From Oceanispirochaeta crateris (GTDB lineage: Bacteria > Spirochaetota > Spirochaetia > DSM-2461), in contig NZ_CP036150.1 in NCBI RefSeq assembly GCF_008329965.1, positions 3,886,439-3,950,438 on the forward strand: a stretch of 64,000 nt of DNA. Reading direction: 5' to 3'. The notes under the pieces were generated by a model. That model saw nothing but the letters and a program-made list of their open reading frames with translations, was not told the DNA's origin and ran no database searches. Made by a program: the position numbers and the translations under genes. Positions 9,102 to 17,341 of this stretch are shown piece after piece. How positions within the stretch are numbered: position 1 is the stretch's first letter; each line of letters starts with the position of its first letter.

Positions 9102-10322
9102 TTATTGGGGAAGAGGTGTATCGAAGTTATCAATTTGATACATCATATCTGCAAAGAGGTGTCCAATGGAAGCCACTTCACCGGCGGCGATGGTTTCGTT
9201 GCCGTCCTGGTCATAAATAGGACCTGTAAATGGATCAAATACATCGCGTCCAGCTTTCATCTGTTCATACCGTTTCATCACGAGGTCATAGACGGAAATG
9301 TTTCCGAAGTCAGCTGAATCAACCATGATACCTTTCAGAGTATCCACATATTTTGGATTGATTTTTTCTGTCATGGAAGCACCCATTTCAACGGCATTTT
9401 CCTTCATAAGCCAAAGCAGGTCATAGTCTGTCAGATCATCTGTTTTTCCGGCTTTATAATCCATCAGCATCTGTTTATACAGTACGCCCCAGTCAGTCAG
9501 CTGACCTGAGAGTGCTGCATCTTCACCGTAGGAGGCCATGGGGCTGTAGTGGCTCATAGCATAGATGGCTTCACCTTTTTCCAGATGCTCCTGGGCTACT
9601 TCAACAACTGTAGGTGTGTCTTCGGTAAAAGCCAGAACATCACAACCTTCTGAAATCAAAGATTCAGCTGCTTCTCTTGCCTTGTCTGGTCCGTACCAGG
9701 CATAGATCCATTTCACGCTGATTGTTGCTTCGGGGTTTACTTCCTTAACACCCAGAGCGTAGGCGTTCATATGACGGAACAGCTCGGGAATTGGAAATGC
9801 AGCCACATAACCGATCTTATTGGTTTCGCTCATGGCACCGGCTATAAGTCCATTCATGTAGTAGATCTGGTACATGTCACCCATATAGGTTCCCATATTG
9901 GGAGTTCTTTTGAATCCGGAGGCATGGAAGAATTTAACATCAGGATATTTTTCAGCTGCTGCTACAGTATCGTCCATGTAACCAAAGCTGGTTGTAAAAA
10001 TAACATCACATTTCTGTTCCTGCACCAGTCTGTCGATGAAACGGACTGCATCACCTTCTGGAACACTTTCAACGGTGATTGTTTCCAGCCAGGGAAGTTC
10101 TGCTTCAGCAAATAGACGCCCCTGATCGTGGGCATAGGTCCAACCAAAGTCTCCAGCAGGGCCGATGTAAACAAATCCGGCTTTGACTTTTTCTTCTTCT
10201 GGTGCTGCCGCTTCGGCAACGGGTTCTGCAGTTTTGGCTTCTTCTTTAGCCTTGCAGGAAAAAAACATGGGAACTGCCAGCAGCACGAGAGCTGCGAGTA
10301 GAACAGACTGTAATCTTTTCAT
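9102..10322 (-). CDS. BMP-family nucleoside-binding lipoprotein
   Basis: A 406-residue lipoprotein. A signal peptide ends at Cys23 (VPMFFSC), a loose spirochaetal lipobox, followed by an acidic, Ala/Glu-rich linker. The mature part is a BMP/PnrA-like fold: KAGFVYIGPAGDFGWTYAHDQGR near the start, then FTTSFGYMD, KFFHASG, YVAAFPIPELFRHMNAYALG and VLAFTEDTPTVVEVA. In characterised relatives (for example PnrA of Treponema pallidum) this fold binds purine nucleosides; the ligand here is inferred. ATG 10322 has a TAGGAGA ribosome-binding site; the reading upstream to 10349 lacks one. It is the first gene of the transporter operon. Confidence 0.92.
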   Translation of the reverse strand: MKRLQSVLLAALVLLAVPMFFSCKAKEEAKTAEPVAEAAAPEEEKVKAGFVYIGPAGDFGWTYAHDQGRLFAEAELPWLETITVESVPEGDAVRFIDRLVQEQKCDVIFTTSFGYMDDTVAAAEKYPDVKFFHASGFKRTPNMGTYMGDMYQIYYMNGLIAGAMSETNKIGYVAAFPIPELFRHMNAYALGVKEVNPEATISVKWIYAWYGPDKAREAAESLISEGCDVLAFTEDTPTVVEVAQEHLEKGEAIYAMSHYSPMASYGEDAALSGQLTDWGVLYKQMLMDYKAGKTDDLTDYDLLWLMKENAVEMGASMTEKINPKYVDTLKGIMVDSADFGNISVYDLVMKRYEQMKAGRDVFDPFTGPIYDQDGNETIAAGEVASIGHLFADMMYQIDNFDTPLPQ

Positions 10323-10360
10323 TTTACTTTCTCCTAAGGAATAATTCATATTCTTTCTTG

Positions 10361-10389
10361 ATTGTCTTTGTTACTGATCAATTTGTCAA
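10361..10389 (-). promoter_or_regulatory. Likely promoter of the nucleoside transporter operon
   Basis: On the - strand, a perfect TTGACA (10389-10384) is followed 17 bases later by GACAAT (10366-10361, four of six matches to TATAAT). The predicted start is about 30 bases before the ATG. ATTGATCAGT in the spacer resembles a 14-base palindrome upstream at 10418-10431 (ACTGATTGATCAGT), which may be an operator. Bases 10432-10579 show nothing I can interpret. Confidence 0.5.
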
Positions 10390-10579
10390 TAATAGTATAA
10401 ATATACTTTGAAATTTGACTGATTGATCAGTTAGAATGGGGTTTTACGGGCTCTAGAAGAGACCATTAAATAAATATGCTACAAATATGTATAAAACTCT
10501 CATTTGAAATTACAGTATAAAATGTATGGGCATATTTTAGTTAGAAGGAGCAGAGTGGGGGCCATTATTGAGGTACAGA

Positions 10580-10781
10580 TTATATTTCCCCATCTTTTCC
10601 AAGTCCAATCTTTGGGAGAATCGGTCCGATGATCTCAAAGAGTATTGATGTGGCTGTCGTTTTGACAACACTTCCATAGATAAACTATGGGTACAAAAAG
10701 CAGAAAACTCATTTTTGACTAGCTGGTGCAGAGTTCTAGGGATAGACCTTTAGGGAGTCCGGCCTGAGAGAGAATTCCCAT
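10580..10781 (-). pseudogene. Remnant of the C-terminus of a cation:proton antiporter
   Basis: On the - strand directly downstream of the HTH-EIIA gene there is no intact frame, but two pieces in different frames resemble the end of a CPA2/Kef-type Na+/H+ antiporter. One is GILSQAGLPKGLSLEL (from about 10781), like the LLSQAG(V/L)AIGL motif; it hits a stop. The other is SVVKTTATSILFEIIGPI, read to a stop at 10582-10580, like the conserved last helix of these transporters. I infer that an antiporter gene followed the regulator and was lost by deletion and frameshift. Similarity is judged by eye only. Confidence 0.55.
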
Positions 10782-10797
10782 AGCTTATTTGAATGAA

Positions 10798-11508
10798 TCA
10801 ATCATTCTCAATCCCTTCTGGATAAATAAAATCTTTGTCTGCCTGTATAAAGTACTCTATAAAACCCTCTTTGCTTTTGATGGACCGCAGAGACTCAATG
10901 GCTCCTTCTTTTCTGAAGATCTGACTGATTTTGGACAATATTCTGAGATGAACCACCTCGCTGTCAGATATGAGCAAAAAGAACAGATGGGTCAGTTCTC
11001 CGTCAAAGGATGAGAAATCGATGCCTTGCTCTGAAACACCAATGATGATTTTAGCTTCCTTTACGACCTTTCCTGAAGTTTCTCTTATATGAGGAATCGC
11101 AATTCCGCTGCCGATGGATGTGGAAGTCAGTTCTTCCCGCTCTACAAGTTTCCTTATGAAGTACACCTTGTCGGATATCAACTGGGAAGCAAAGGCATTT
11201 TCGGCCAGTTCACGGATAACTTCTTCCTTGCTTGTGGATGCCAGGGGGAGGATGATGTTTGCAGGATCTATTAAACGGGAAAGGGGAACCGAGTCATACT
11301 CTTTTTCGATTAAGCGTGATAAGTCGTTCTGTGGTATGACTTCCATCTTCGCCGTCAGCCAGTCGTTGAGCACAGGTTTTGAAAATCGCCATTGATTGGC
11401 AATCTTAGCGCAGGGTATTTCATGGTTTTTAACCATCTTCAGTATCGTTTTATCTGATAACTTCAGATATTCTGCAACTTCAGCCAAGGTTAAAATCTCA
11501 TCATTCAT
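10798..11508 (-). CDS. HTH plus PTS EIIA-domain regulatory protein
   Basis: A 236-residue cytoplasmic protein. Residues 1-60 form an excisionase/MerR-like helix-turn-helix (LTLAEVAEYLKLSDKTILKMV ... NQWRFSKPVLNDWL). Residues 75-230 are a fructose/PtsN-type EIIA domain with the phosphorylatable His140 in GSGIAIPHIRE. Such fusions are thought to sense phosphotransfer and regulate genes or transporters; no sugar EIIB/EIIC is nearby. Remains of a cation:proton antiporter lie just downstream, which suggests it once acted on ion transport. AGAGGA precedes the ATG. Function is inferred from the domains. Confidence 0.82.
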   Translation of the reverse strand: MNDEILTLAEVAEYLKLSDKTILKMVKNHEIPCAKIANQWRFSKPVLNDWLTAKMEVIPQNDLSRLIEKEYDSVPLSRLIDPANIILPLASTSKEEVIRELAENAFASQLISDKVYFIRKLVEREELTSTSIGSGIAIPHIRETSGKVVKEAKIIIGVSEQGIDFSSFDGELTHLFFLLISDSEVVHLRILSKISQIFRKEGAIESLRSIKSKEGFIEYFIQADKDFIYPEGIEND

Positions 11509-11540
11509 AATTGATCATCCTCTAAATTCTGCTATATTCC

Positions 11541-11570
11541 GTTATATTCCTTTGCTTGGAGGGCTGTCAA
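11541..11570 (-). promoter_or_regulatory. Promoter of the HTH-EIIA gene
   Basis: TTGACA (11570-11565), an 18-base spacer and TATAAC (11546-11541) on the - strand, about 33 bases before the ATG at 11508. Good match to the housekeeping consensus. Confidence 0.6.
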
Positions 11571-11637
11571 GGGTCGGAGTCTCTTCAGAACTTCAGTCCT
11601 TGAAAAAAAAGAGGATATTCATGATTATTTCGAATCG

Positions 11638-12972
11638 TTATTCATTCATTTCTCGGATATCTATTGATGAAGGCGTTGCCGAAATAAACTCATCAAGGAC
11701 CGCCCTACTGCGCTCAATATAATCGTCGGGAAAGGTCCAGATGGGCAGATTCTCATGTTTTTCCAGCCCTCTTTCTTCGGGATCAAACCCGGTCCATAGG
11801 TTCAAAAGGACATCGCTGCTTACCCAGGGGCTTTCGAGGAAATAAAAGTGTCCTCCATTTGTGGCTACTTTCTCAGCATCACTGACGTCAATGATGGACA
11901 ATTTCTCCTCTTTATCAAAAAAGTCCTTGATGGCGGGAGTCAGTTCTTCATCTGTCATGGTTTGTCCCATTCTGGGAAGTGACAGGACTATTTGGGAACC
12001 TCTCAGAACGAGGTCTTTGGAGGATGTGTAAAGGTTCATTCGTTCCAGAATGTTGAGTTCTCCATCCATGATATAACTGCTGAACTGTCCCCGGTCCATA
12101 TCGCTATTGGAGAGAATGACTGTACCCAGTTTGGTTTTCATTTGAGCCTCTTCGGCCGGTAGGTCATTGAGTTCCAGAGCCTTCTGATAGAGGGCTTCTG
12201 TGACAACTCTTGTTCCTGAGCTATAACCCAGTATGTGAATCCGGTGAATCTCATCCTGTTCGGCCAGAAAATCCAAGAAAAGACGAAAACTCCGGGAGGA
12301 CATGGAGGCTGTGTCCATATCCTTTCTATAGGCTGTGGGTTTTGGTGTGGCTGGCCAGCCATAAGAAATAAATGAACCTCTATACCCCAGGTAATGCCAG
12401 AGCTGAGCCGTGACAAGAAGAGGGTTTTCGAAATTCACATTGTAGCCGTGTACAAAAATAAAGACATCTTTAATATCTGTTTGCCTGAGCTGGGATTTTA
12501 ATTCAATCAAAAATCGCTCTTTGGGTAATTCTAGGTAATCCTGAGGAAGATCATTTGATGAAAAGAGGGTGAGAGATGTGTCTAAAATACCATATTCTTC
12601 GACGTCGAGGACTTCCAGCAGAGGTTTTCTAGGAAGGTTTCGGCTGGCTTCTATCATGGCCATGTCGTCCCAGGTCTTGTCTATGTCTGCCACACCAATG
12701 CCTGCTACACCAAGCCGAACTGATTCGGATCTGGTACTCAGATAATGAGGTTCCCAACTGTCAGAATCGGCGGGTACCCTGTTTGTTGCGTAAAGAATAG
12801 GCAGCCTTTTTCTGTCTTGTATTACGGCTCCGTGAATAAAGGGGTTGTATTTCTCATCATTCATAACTGCCGGTGGAGACATCTTTTTTATTTGGTTAGG
12901 CTTGATAGACCGGCAGGACAGAGTGACCAATAGAAGAATGAAAACCGTAACAAAACACCTTAAAGGTTTCAT
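11638..12972 (-). CDS. Lipoprotein alpha/beta hydrolase, DUF900-like
   Basis: A 444-residue exported protein. A signal peptide ends at Cys20 (LVTLSC), so it is probably a lipoprotein. The body is an alpha/beta hydrolase of the DUF900/COG4782 kind: LPILYATNRVP, DVFIFVHGYNVNF, FISYGWPATPKPTAY, and the nucleophile elbow HILGYSSGTRVV (GxSxG). A late NGGHFYFLESP may supply the catalytic His. The substrate is unknown. The frame extends upstream to 13182, but the lipoprotein signal begins at Met 12972. No ribosome-binding site precedes that Met; instead TATCAT ends five bases before it, suggesting a leaderless mRNA. It is divergent from the aminotransferase. Confidence 0.75.
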   Translation of the reverse strand: MKPLRCFVTVFILLLVTLSCRSIKPNQIKKMSPPAVMNDEKYNPFIHGAVIQDRKRLPILYATNRVPADSDSWEPHYLSTRSESVRLGVAGIGVADIDKTWDDMAMIEASRNLPRKPLLEVLDVEEYGILDTSLTLFSSNDLPQDYLELPKERFLIELKSQLRQTDIKDVFIFVHGYNVNFENPLLVTAQLWHYLGYRGSFISYGWPATPKPTAYRKDMDTASMSSRSFRLFLDFLAEQDEIHRIHILGYSSGTRVVTEALYQKALELNDLPAEEAQMKTKLGTVILSNSDMDRGQFSSYIMDGELNILERMNLYTSSKDLVLRGSQIVLSLPRMGQTMTDEELTPAIKDFFDKEEKLSIIDVSDAEKVATNGGHFYFLESPWVSSDVLLNLWTGFDPEERGLEKHENLPIWTFPDDYIERSRAVLDEFISATPSSIDIREMNE

Positions 12973-13099
12973 ATAAGATGATAGTAGGACAGAAAGCGGT
13001 ATAAAGAAAACCCCATTTATGGTATAGATTGTGAAATCATCAAAATGCTGGTAAAGTAGGCGAAATACCGGCTTTAAAATTAAGAGGAGTTCACCCATC

Positions 13100-14278
13100 A
13101 TGGCTGTTTCAAAAAAAATCCAGGAGATGCAGGCATCTTCTTCGTTTATCAGAAAAATGTTTGAAACAGGTGCCGCTCTCAAGTCAGAATTCGGTGCCGA
13201 GAATGTGTACGATTTTTCAATTGGAAATCCCAGCGCTCTTCCTCCTGCAGAGTTTACAAATATACTGCTTGAAGAAGCAGCCAGGGAGAATATGCATGGC
13301 TATATGCCTAATGCCGGATATCCGGAAGTCCGGTCTCAAGTAGCCGCATATTTAACAGATGAGCAAAATGTTAAATTTCGTCCTGAAAATATTCTGATGA
13401 CAAGCGGAGCCGGCGGTGCACTCAATGTTGCCCTCAAGACAATCCTGAATCCTGGCGACAAGGTTCTGGCCAGCAAACCCTGCTTTATGGAGTACCAGTT
13501 TTATTGTGATAATCATGGAGGAGGCCTGGAACTGGTAGACTGCCTTCCCGGTTTTGATCTGAACATTGAGGCTTTTGAATCTGTTATTGATGAAAAAACA
13601 GCCGCGGTAATTGTCAATTCTCCGAATAATCCTTCCGGTAAGGTTTATAGTGAGAAAAAACTCAAAGAACTGGCCGAATTGCTGGAAAGAAAATCTGTAG
13701 AAATGGGGCGGAGAATCTACATCCTCTGTGATGAGCCTTATAGGAAGATCATTTATGGACAGGTGGAAGTGCCTTCCATTCCTGAGCTTTATCCTCATAC
13801 CATGATCTGTACATCCTATTCCAAAGACCTTTCCATTCCTGGAGAAAGGATCGGATTTCTGGCCATAGCCCCCGGCCTTGAAGACCGTGATCATATTACG
13901 AGCGGAGCGGTACTCTGCAATCGCATTTTAGGATATGTCAATGCCTCCTCCCTTATGCAGAGAGTCGTGGGGCGCCTTCAAGGGATGGCTGTTGATGTAG
14001 CTCAGTATCAGAAAAAGCGTGATCTTCTTGGTCAAATCCTGACCGACTGTGGGTTTGACCTTGAATTGCCTGAAGGTACATTCTACCTTTTTCCACGGGC
14101 TCCCCTTGGTGATGATATGATGGTTGTGAACTATCTTCAGGAACAGAATATTCTGGCAGTTCCCGGCCGGGGTTTTGGAATGCCTGGATATTTCAGACTC
14201 TCATATTGTGTGAATGATGATATGATCCTCCGGTCCGAAAAGGCTTTTAAAAGAGCAGCCCAAAACATATTTGGCTAA
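13100..14278 (+). CDS. PLP-dependent aminotransferase, class I/II
   Basis: A 392-residue fold-type I aminotransferase. Visible cofactor residues are Asn177 in SPNNPSG (174-180), Asp211 in LCDEPYR and Schiff-base Lys242 in SYSKDLSIPGERIGF; the carboxylate-binding Arg lies in YFRLSYC near the end. Length and motifs fit the aspartate/aromatic aminotransferase group, but amino-donor specificity cannot be read from the sequence. GAGGAG at 13083-13088 precedes the ATG by eleven bases. It appears to be a single-gene unit with its own terminator. Confidence 0.88.
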   Translation: MAVSKKIQEMQASSSFIRKMFETGAALKSEFGAENVYDFSIGNPSALPPAEFTNILLEEAARENMHGYMPNAGYPEVRSQVAAYLTDEQNVKFRPENILMTSGAGGALNVALKTILNPGDKVLASKPCFMEYQFYCDNHGGGLELVDCLPGFDLNIEAFESVIDEKTAAVIVNSPNNPSGKVYSEKKLKELAELLERKSVEMGRRIYILCDEPYRKIIYGQVEVPSIPELYPHTMICTSYSKDLSIPGERIGFLAIAPGLEDRDHITSGAVLCNRILGYVNASSLMQRVVGRLQGMAVDVAQYQKKRDLLGQILTDCGFDLELPEGTFYLFPRAPLGDDMMVVNYLQEQNILAVPGRGFGMPGYFRLSYCVNDDMILRSEKAFKRAAQNIFG

Positions 14279-14311
14279 AAATCATTGTGAAAAATGAAAA
14301 TAAATAATGCT

Positions 14312-14347
14312 AACCACAAAGTCCCCCGGATTCTGTGGTTTTTTTTA
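14312..14347 (+). terminator. Terminator after the aminotransferase
   Basis: AACCACA (14312-14318) pairs with TGTGGTT (14334-14340), with further pairing inside the loop, and a run of about eight T follows. A typical rho-independent terminator. The rest of 14279-14529 shows nothing clear. Confidence 0.75.
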
Positions 14348-14529
14348 TAAAATTTTGATATTATCAGATCCATTTTTATTGGGCTTGTTTTGGATCAATG
14401 TAGTCCTTCTTTTCCTGCACTAATCAGGTCAAATGAAAATCCATTGTCACTTTTGTTTTGTACAATAGGCTATAGTTTATATAATTAGAGAAAGTAGGCC
14501 ACTACTGAAAAAGGAAATTCCGGTTAAAT

Positions 14530-16104
14530 ATGAATGATCAGATTGAATTATCTATGAGGGATAAAGATGTAAGAAAGAGGTTCTTCTGGTATTTAAGTGC
14601 TTTTATTTTGATTACATTCCTCATTATCTCTGCTCTACTCCTGGGAAGACGGAACCAACTCTTGAGAGATTACAAAGTCCACTCGGAGACTCAGGTAGAC
14701 CATTTGGGTGGATTAATTGAGAGCCATTTTCAATCTATCAAATCAGATATCCTCTTTCTTCCTGTGCTGAATGAAATATTGAGATTTAAAAGTATTCCAA
14801 ACGAGGAAGACAAGCATTTTATTGAAAAAGAGTTTCTTGAATTTGTCAGAAGTAAAAAGATATATGATCAAATTCGCTATTTGGATACGGAAGGTAATGA
14901 ACTTTTGAGGATCAATTTTAACAATGGATTTCCCGAAATTGTTCCAAGGGAAGAACTTCAAAATAAGAGTAACCGCTATTATTTTAAAGAGTCAGTAAAG
15001 TTAAAAGAGGGACATGTTTATGTGTCTCCCATAGATCTGAATAAGGAGAAAGGGGCCGTTGAGGTTCCTCTTAAACCTATGATCCGTTTTGGAACACCCC
15101 TTTATGATCAGAAGATACACCTCAAAGGGGTGTTGATTCTAAACTATCTGGCAAATGTTTTCATTGAAGATCTTATCGTCTCATCTCGAAATGAAGCTGG
15201 GACTTTCGGTCTCATCAATGAGGAGGGGTTCTGGTTATACAATGATAATCCAGCAGAAGAATGGCAATTCATGTACCCCGAAAGTAACCCATCGGGCCTA
15301 ATGGTCAGTTCTCCTGAATTATGGGAAAAAATAGTGTCTAACGATAGAACCCACTCCTTTATCCATGAGAATTCATTGTATACCTCCTTGAATATTCAGC
15401 CCCTCAGTCAGGTTCCCACAATTGTGAATGAGCAGCATTGGTATTTGGTCAATAGAGTCAGTTTTGATGAAATGAATACTTCCTGGCGAGATTTCCTTAT
15501 TGTCCTTTTTCTCTTGACCTTCATCCTGACTCTTATGGCTAGTTTTCCATTCTTATTGGCAGCTAAAACGGTGGTTCAGAGAAATATTTTCAAAGAAGCT
15601 CTGGAGCGCGCTGCACTGTTTGACACCCTGACGGGATTGCCGAATAGAGACTTCTTGAAAATCGCCGCACTACAGCTTATAAAAGATCTGGATCGTTATA
15701 ATCAGACTTTTGCCCTTTTGTTTATTGACCTTGACGGATTCAAAAATGTCAATGACACCTATGGTCATGAAGGGGGAGATCTTGTATTGAAAGACGTAGC
15801 CGGAAAGTTGAAAAACTGTGTAAGAGACAGTGATACCGTTGCCAGAATCGGCGGAGATGAATTTGTTGTGCTTCTTCATAGAGTCGAAGGAGAGGAAGAC
15901 TGTAAAATGGTCGCCAGGAATATTCTTGATTCTTTAAATCAAGCACTTATCCTCCCGCAGGGGGAAGCCAAGGTTGGGTCTAGCATAGGCATCGCCCTGG
16001 CCTTACCGGGTACAACTACAGATCTTGAAAGCCTCATTGCCCGGGCTGATAAGGCCATGTATAAGGTGAAAGATGAAGGAAAAGGGGATTTCAAAATAGG
16101 TTGA
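14530..16104 (+). CDS. Membrane diguanylate cyclase with extracytoplasmic sensor (GGDEF)
   Basis: A 524-residue inner-membrane protein. One membrane helix (residues 18-40) is followed by a roughly 270-residue extracytoplasmic Cache-like sensor and a second helix (about 317-342). A C-terminal GGDEF domain follows, with the catalytic motif RIGGDEF (441-445) and an RDSD inhibitory site at 432-435, spaced as in c-di-GMP-regulated cyclases. It should make cyclic di-GMP in response to an external ligand. Its stop codon directly abuts the stop of the convergent LacI gene. The ribosome-binding site is weak (AAGGAA, 14 bases upstream). Ligand unknown. Confidence 0.88.
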   Translation: MNDQIELSMRDKDVRKRFFWYLSAFILITFLIISALLLGRRNQLLRDYKVHSETQVDHLGGLIESHFQSIKSDILFLPVLNEILRFKSIPNEEDKHFIEKEFLEFVRSKKIYDQIRYLDTEGNELLRINFNNGFPEIVPREELQNKSNRYYFKESVKLKEGHVYVSPIDLNKEKGAVEVPLKPMIRFGTPLYDQKIHLKGVLILNYLANVFIEDLIVSSRNEAGTFGLINEEGFWLYNDNPAEEWQFMYPESNPSGLMVSSPELWEKIVSNDRTHSFIHENSLYTSLNIQPLSQVPTIVNEQHWYLVNRVSFDEMNTSWRDFLIVLFLLTFILTLMASFPFLLAAKTVVQRNIFKEALERAALFDTLTGLPNRDFLKIAALQLIKDLDRYNQTFALLFIDLDGFKNVNDTYGHEGGDLVLKDVAGKLKNCVRDSDTVARIGGDEFVVLLHRVEGEEDCKMVARNILDSLNQALILPQGEAKVGSSIGIALALPGTTTDLESLIARADKAMYKVKDEGKGDFKIG

Positions 16105-17091
16105 TTATTCTAGAATCCTCATGCTGGTAGGGAGCCTAATAATTTTTGTATCGGCCCTTGATCCATTGATTCTTTGAATGAGAAGTTTTGCAGCTTCCCG
16201 TCCTATCCTTTCCATGGGCTGGGCGACGATGATGCTGGCATAGGGGAAAAATGCAGCCAGGGGTAGGTCGTCAAAGGAGAGGATGTGAAGGCCTTTGTGG
16301 TCGGACTGCAACAGGTACCGAGCGGCACCAAGATGCATGAAGTAATTCGAAATAAAGACATGATCTGGAGGGGTTTCTCTTTCCATCAGAGTTTTCATCA
16401 ATTGGTATCCGCTATCCTCATGATAGTCGCCAAAAAGAATGATCTCCGGCTCTGATTTTCTATGATTATCTTGTAAAGCCTTCTTATACCCCCCATACCG
16501 CTCTTTGGCAGATGTCAGGGTTCTTTTACCCCCTATAAACCCTATATGGGTGGCTCCATTTTTCAAAGAGTACTGAACGGCGTCATAGCTTCCCTGAAAG
16601 TTATCGGATAAGACGGCATCCGACTCAAAGCCTTCCACAAGGCGGTCTACCAAGACCACAGGCGTTCCTTTCATGATATTGAAGTGCTCACCCTTATTGC
16701 TGCCTGGAATTATAATCACACCCTCCGTATTCTTTTCTTTTAGGAGCTGAAGTCTTTCTGCTTCTTCTTTTCTGTTTTCTCTGGAACTGCACAAAACGAC
16801 TGAGTATCCTATCTGTTTGAGTGTGTCTTCGATACCAGTGACAATGCTCATAAAAAAGTCATTTTTAAACTCAGGGGCTATGATTCCAATGGTATGGGTC
16901 CGCTTTGTTTTCAGGCTCCGGGCAACCTGGTTCATTCTATAACCCAGAAGAGAGACTGCCTTTTGAACTCTTTCGGCAGTGTCTGGACGGACCTTGGGAT
17001 CTCCGTTGAGAACCCGGGAAACAGTGGCTGTGGAAACACCAGCCTTGGCGGCAACATCCCTAACTGTGATAGAAGGTTGTTCTTTAGTCAT
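16105..17091 (-). CDS. LacI-family transcriptional regulator (fucI-associated)
   Basis: A 328-residue repressor with an N-terminal LacI helix-turn-helix (ITVRDVAAKAGVSTATVSRVLNG, residues 8-30) and the hinge RSLKTKRTHTIGII. A periplasmic-binding-protein-like sugar-sensing domain follows, with PVVLVDR and HILSFDD landmarks. It is divergent from L-fucose isomerase, and a perfect 16-bp palindrome lies between them. I infer that it represses fucI and probably itself, with a fucose-related inducer. It ends exactly where the GGDEF gene ends on the other strand. Confidence 0.9.
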   Translation of the reverse strand: MTKEQPSITVRDVAAKAGVSTATVSRVLNGDPKVRPDTAERVQKAVSLLGYRMNQVARSLKTKRTHTIGIIAPEFKNDFFMSIVTGIEDTLKQIGYSVVLCSSRENRKEEAERLQLLKEKNTEGVIIIPGSNKGEHFNIMKGTPVVLVDRLVEGFESDAVLSDNFQGSYDAVQYSLKNGATHIGFIGGKRTLTSAKERYGGYKKALQDNHRKSEPEIILFGDYHEDSGYQLMKTLMERETPPDHVFISNYFMHLGAARYLLQSDHKGLHILSFDDLPLAAFFPYASIIVAQPMERIGREAAKLLIQRINGSRADTKIIRLPTSMRILE

Positions 17092-17169
17092 CGGTATGAT
17101 CTATCTCCCATTTTTGTAGGTTTAAAAAATATTAAAAAAAACTTGCCATTTCTGAAGGCCTATGTAAGA

Positions 17170-17185
17170 ATGTAATCGATTACAT
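17170..17185. promoter_or_regulatory. LacI-type operator in front of fucI
   Basis: A perfect 16-base palindrome (ATGTAATC-GATTACAT) with the central CG typical of LacI-family operators. It lies between the divergent lacI-type gene and fucI, just downstream of a possible -35 (TTGCCA, 17143-17148), where it would block transcription start. Confidence 0.75.
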
Positions 17186-17341
17186 AATGGTTTGTAAAGC
17201 TGTTTTTCAGGAAGATTCGTTTCCCCTCATACAGGCGAAGGGATTCCTGCAACACGGCTCATGGATAAGACTGGATTTCTTGTATTGAATGAACCGGTCG
17301 TTGTGACTGAAAAATCCCTTTAGGGAGAAGGAGTAAGAAGA

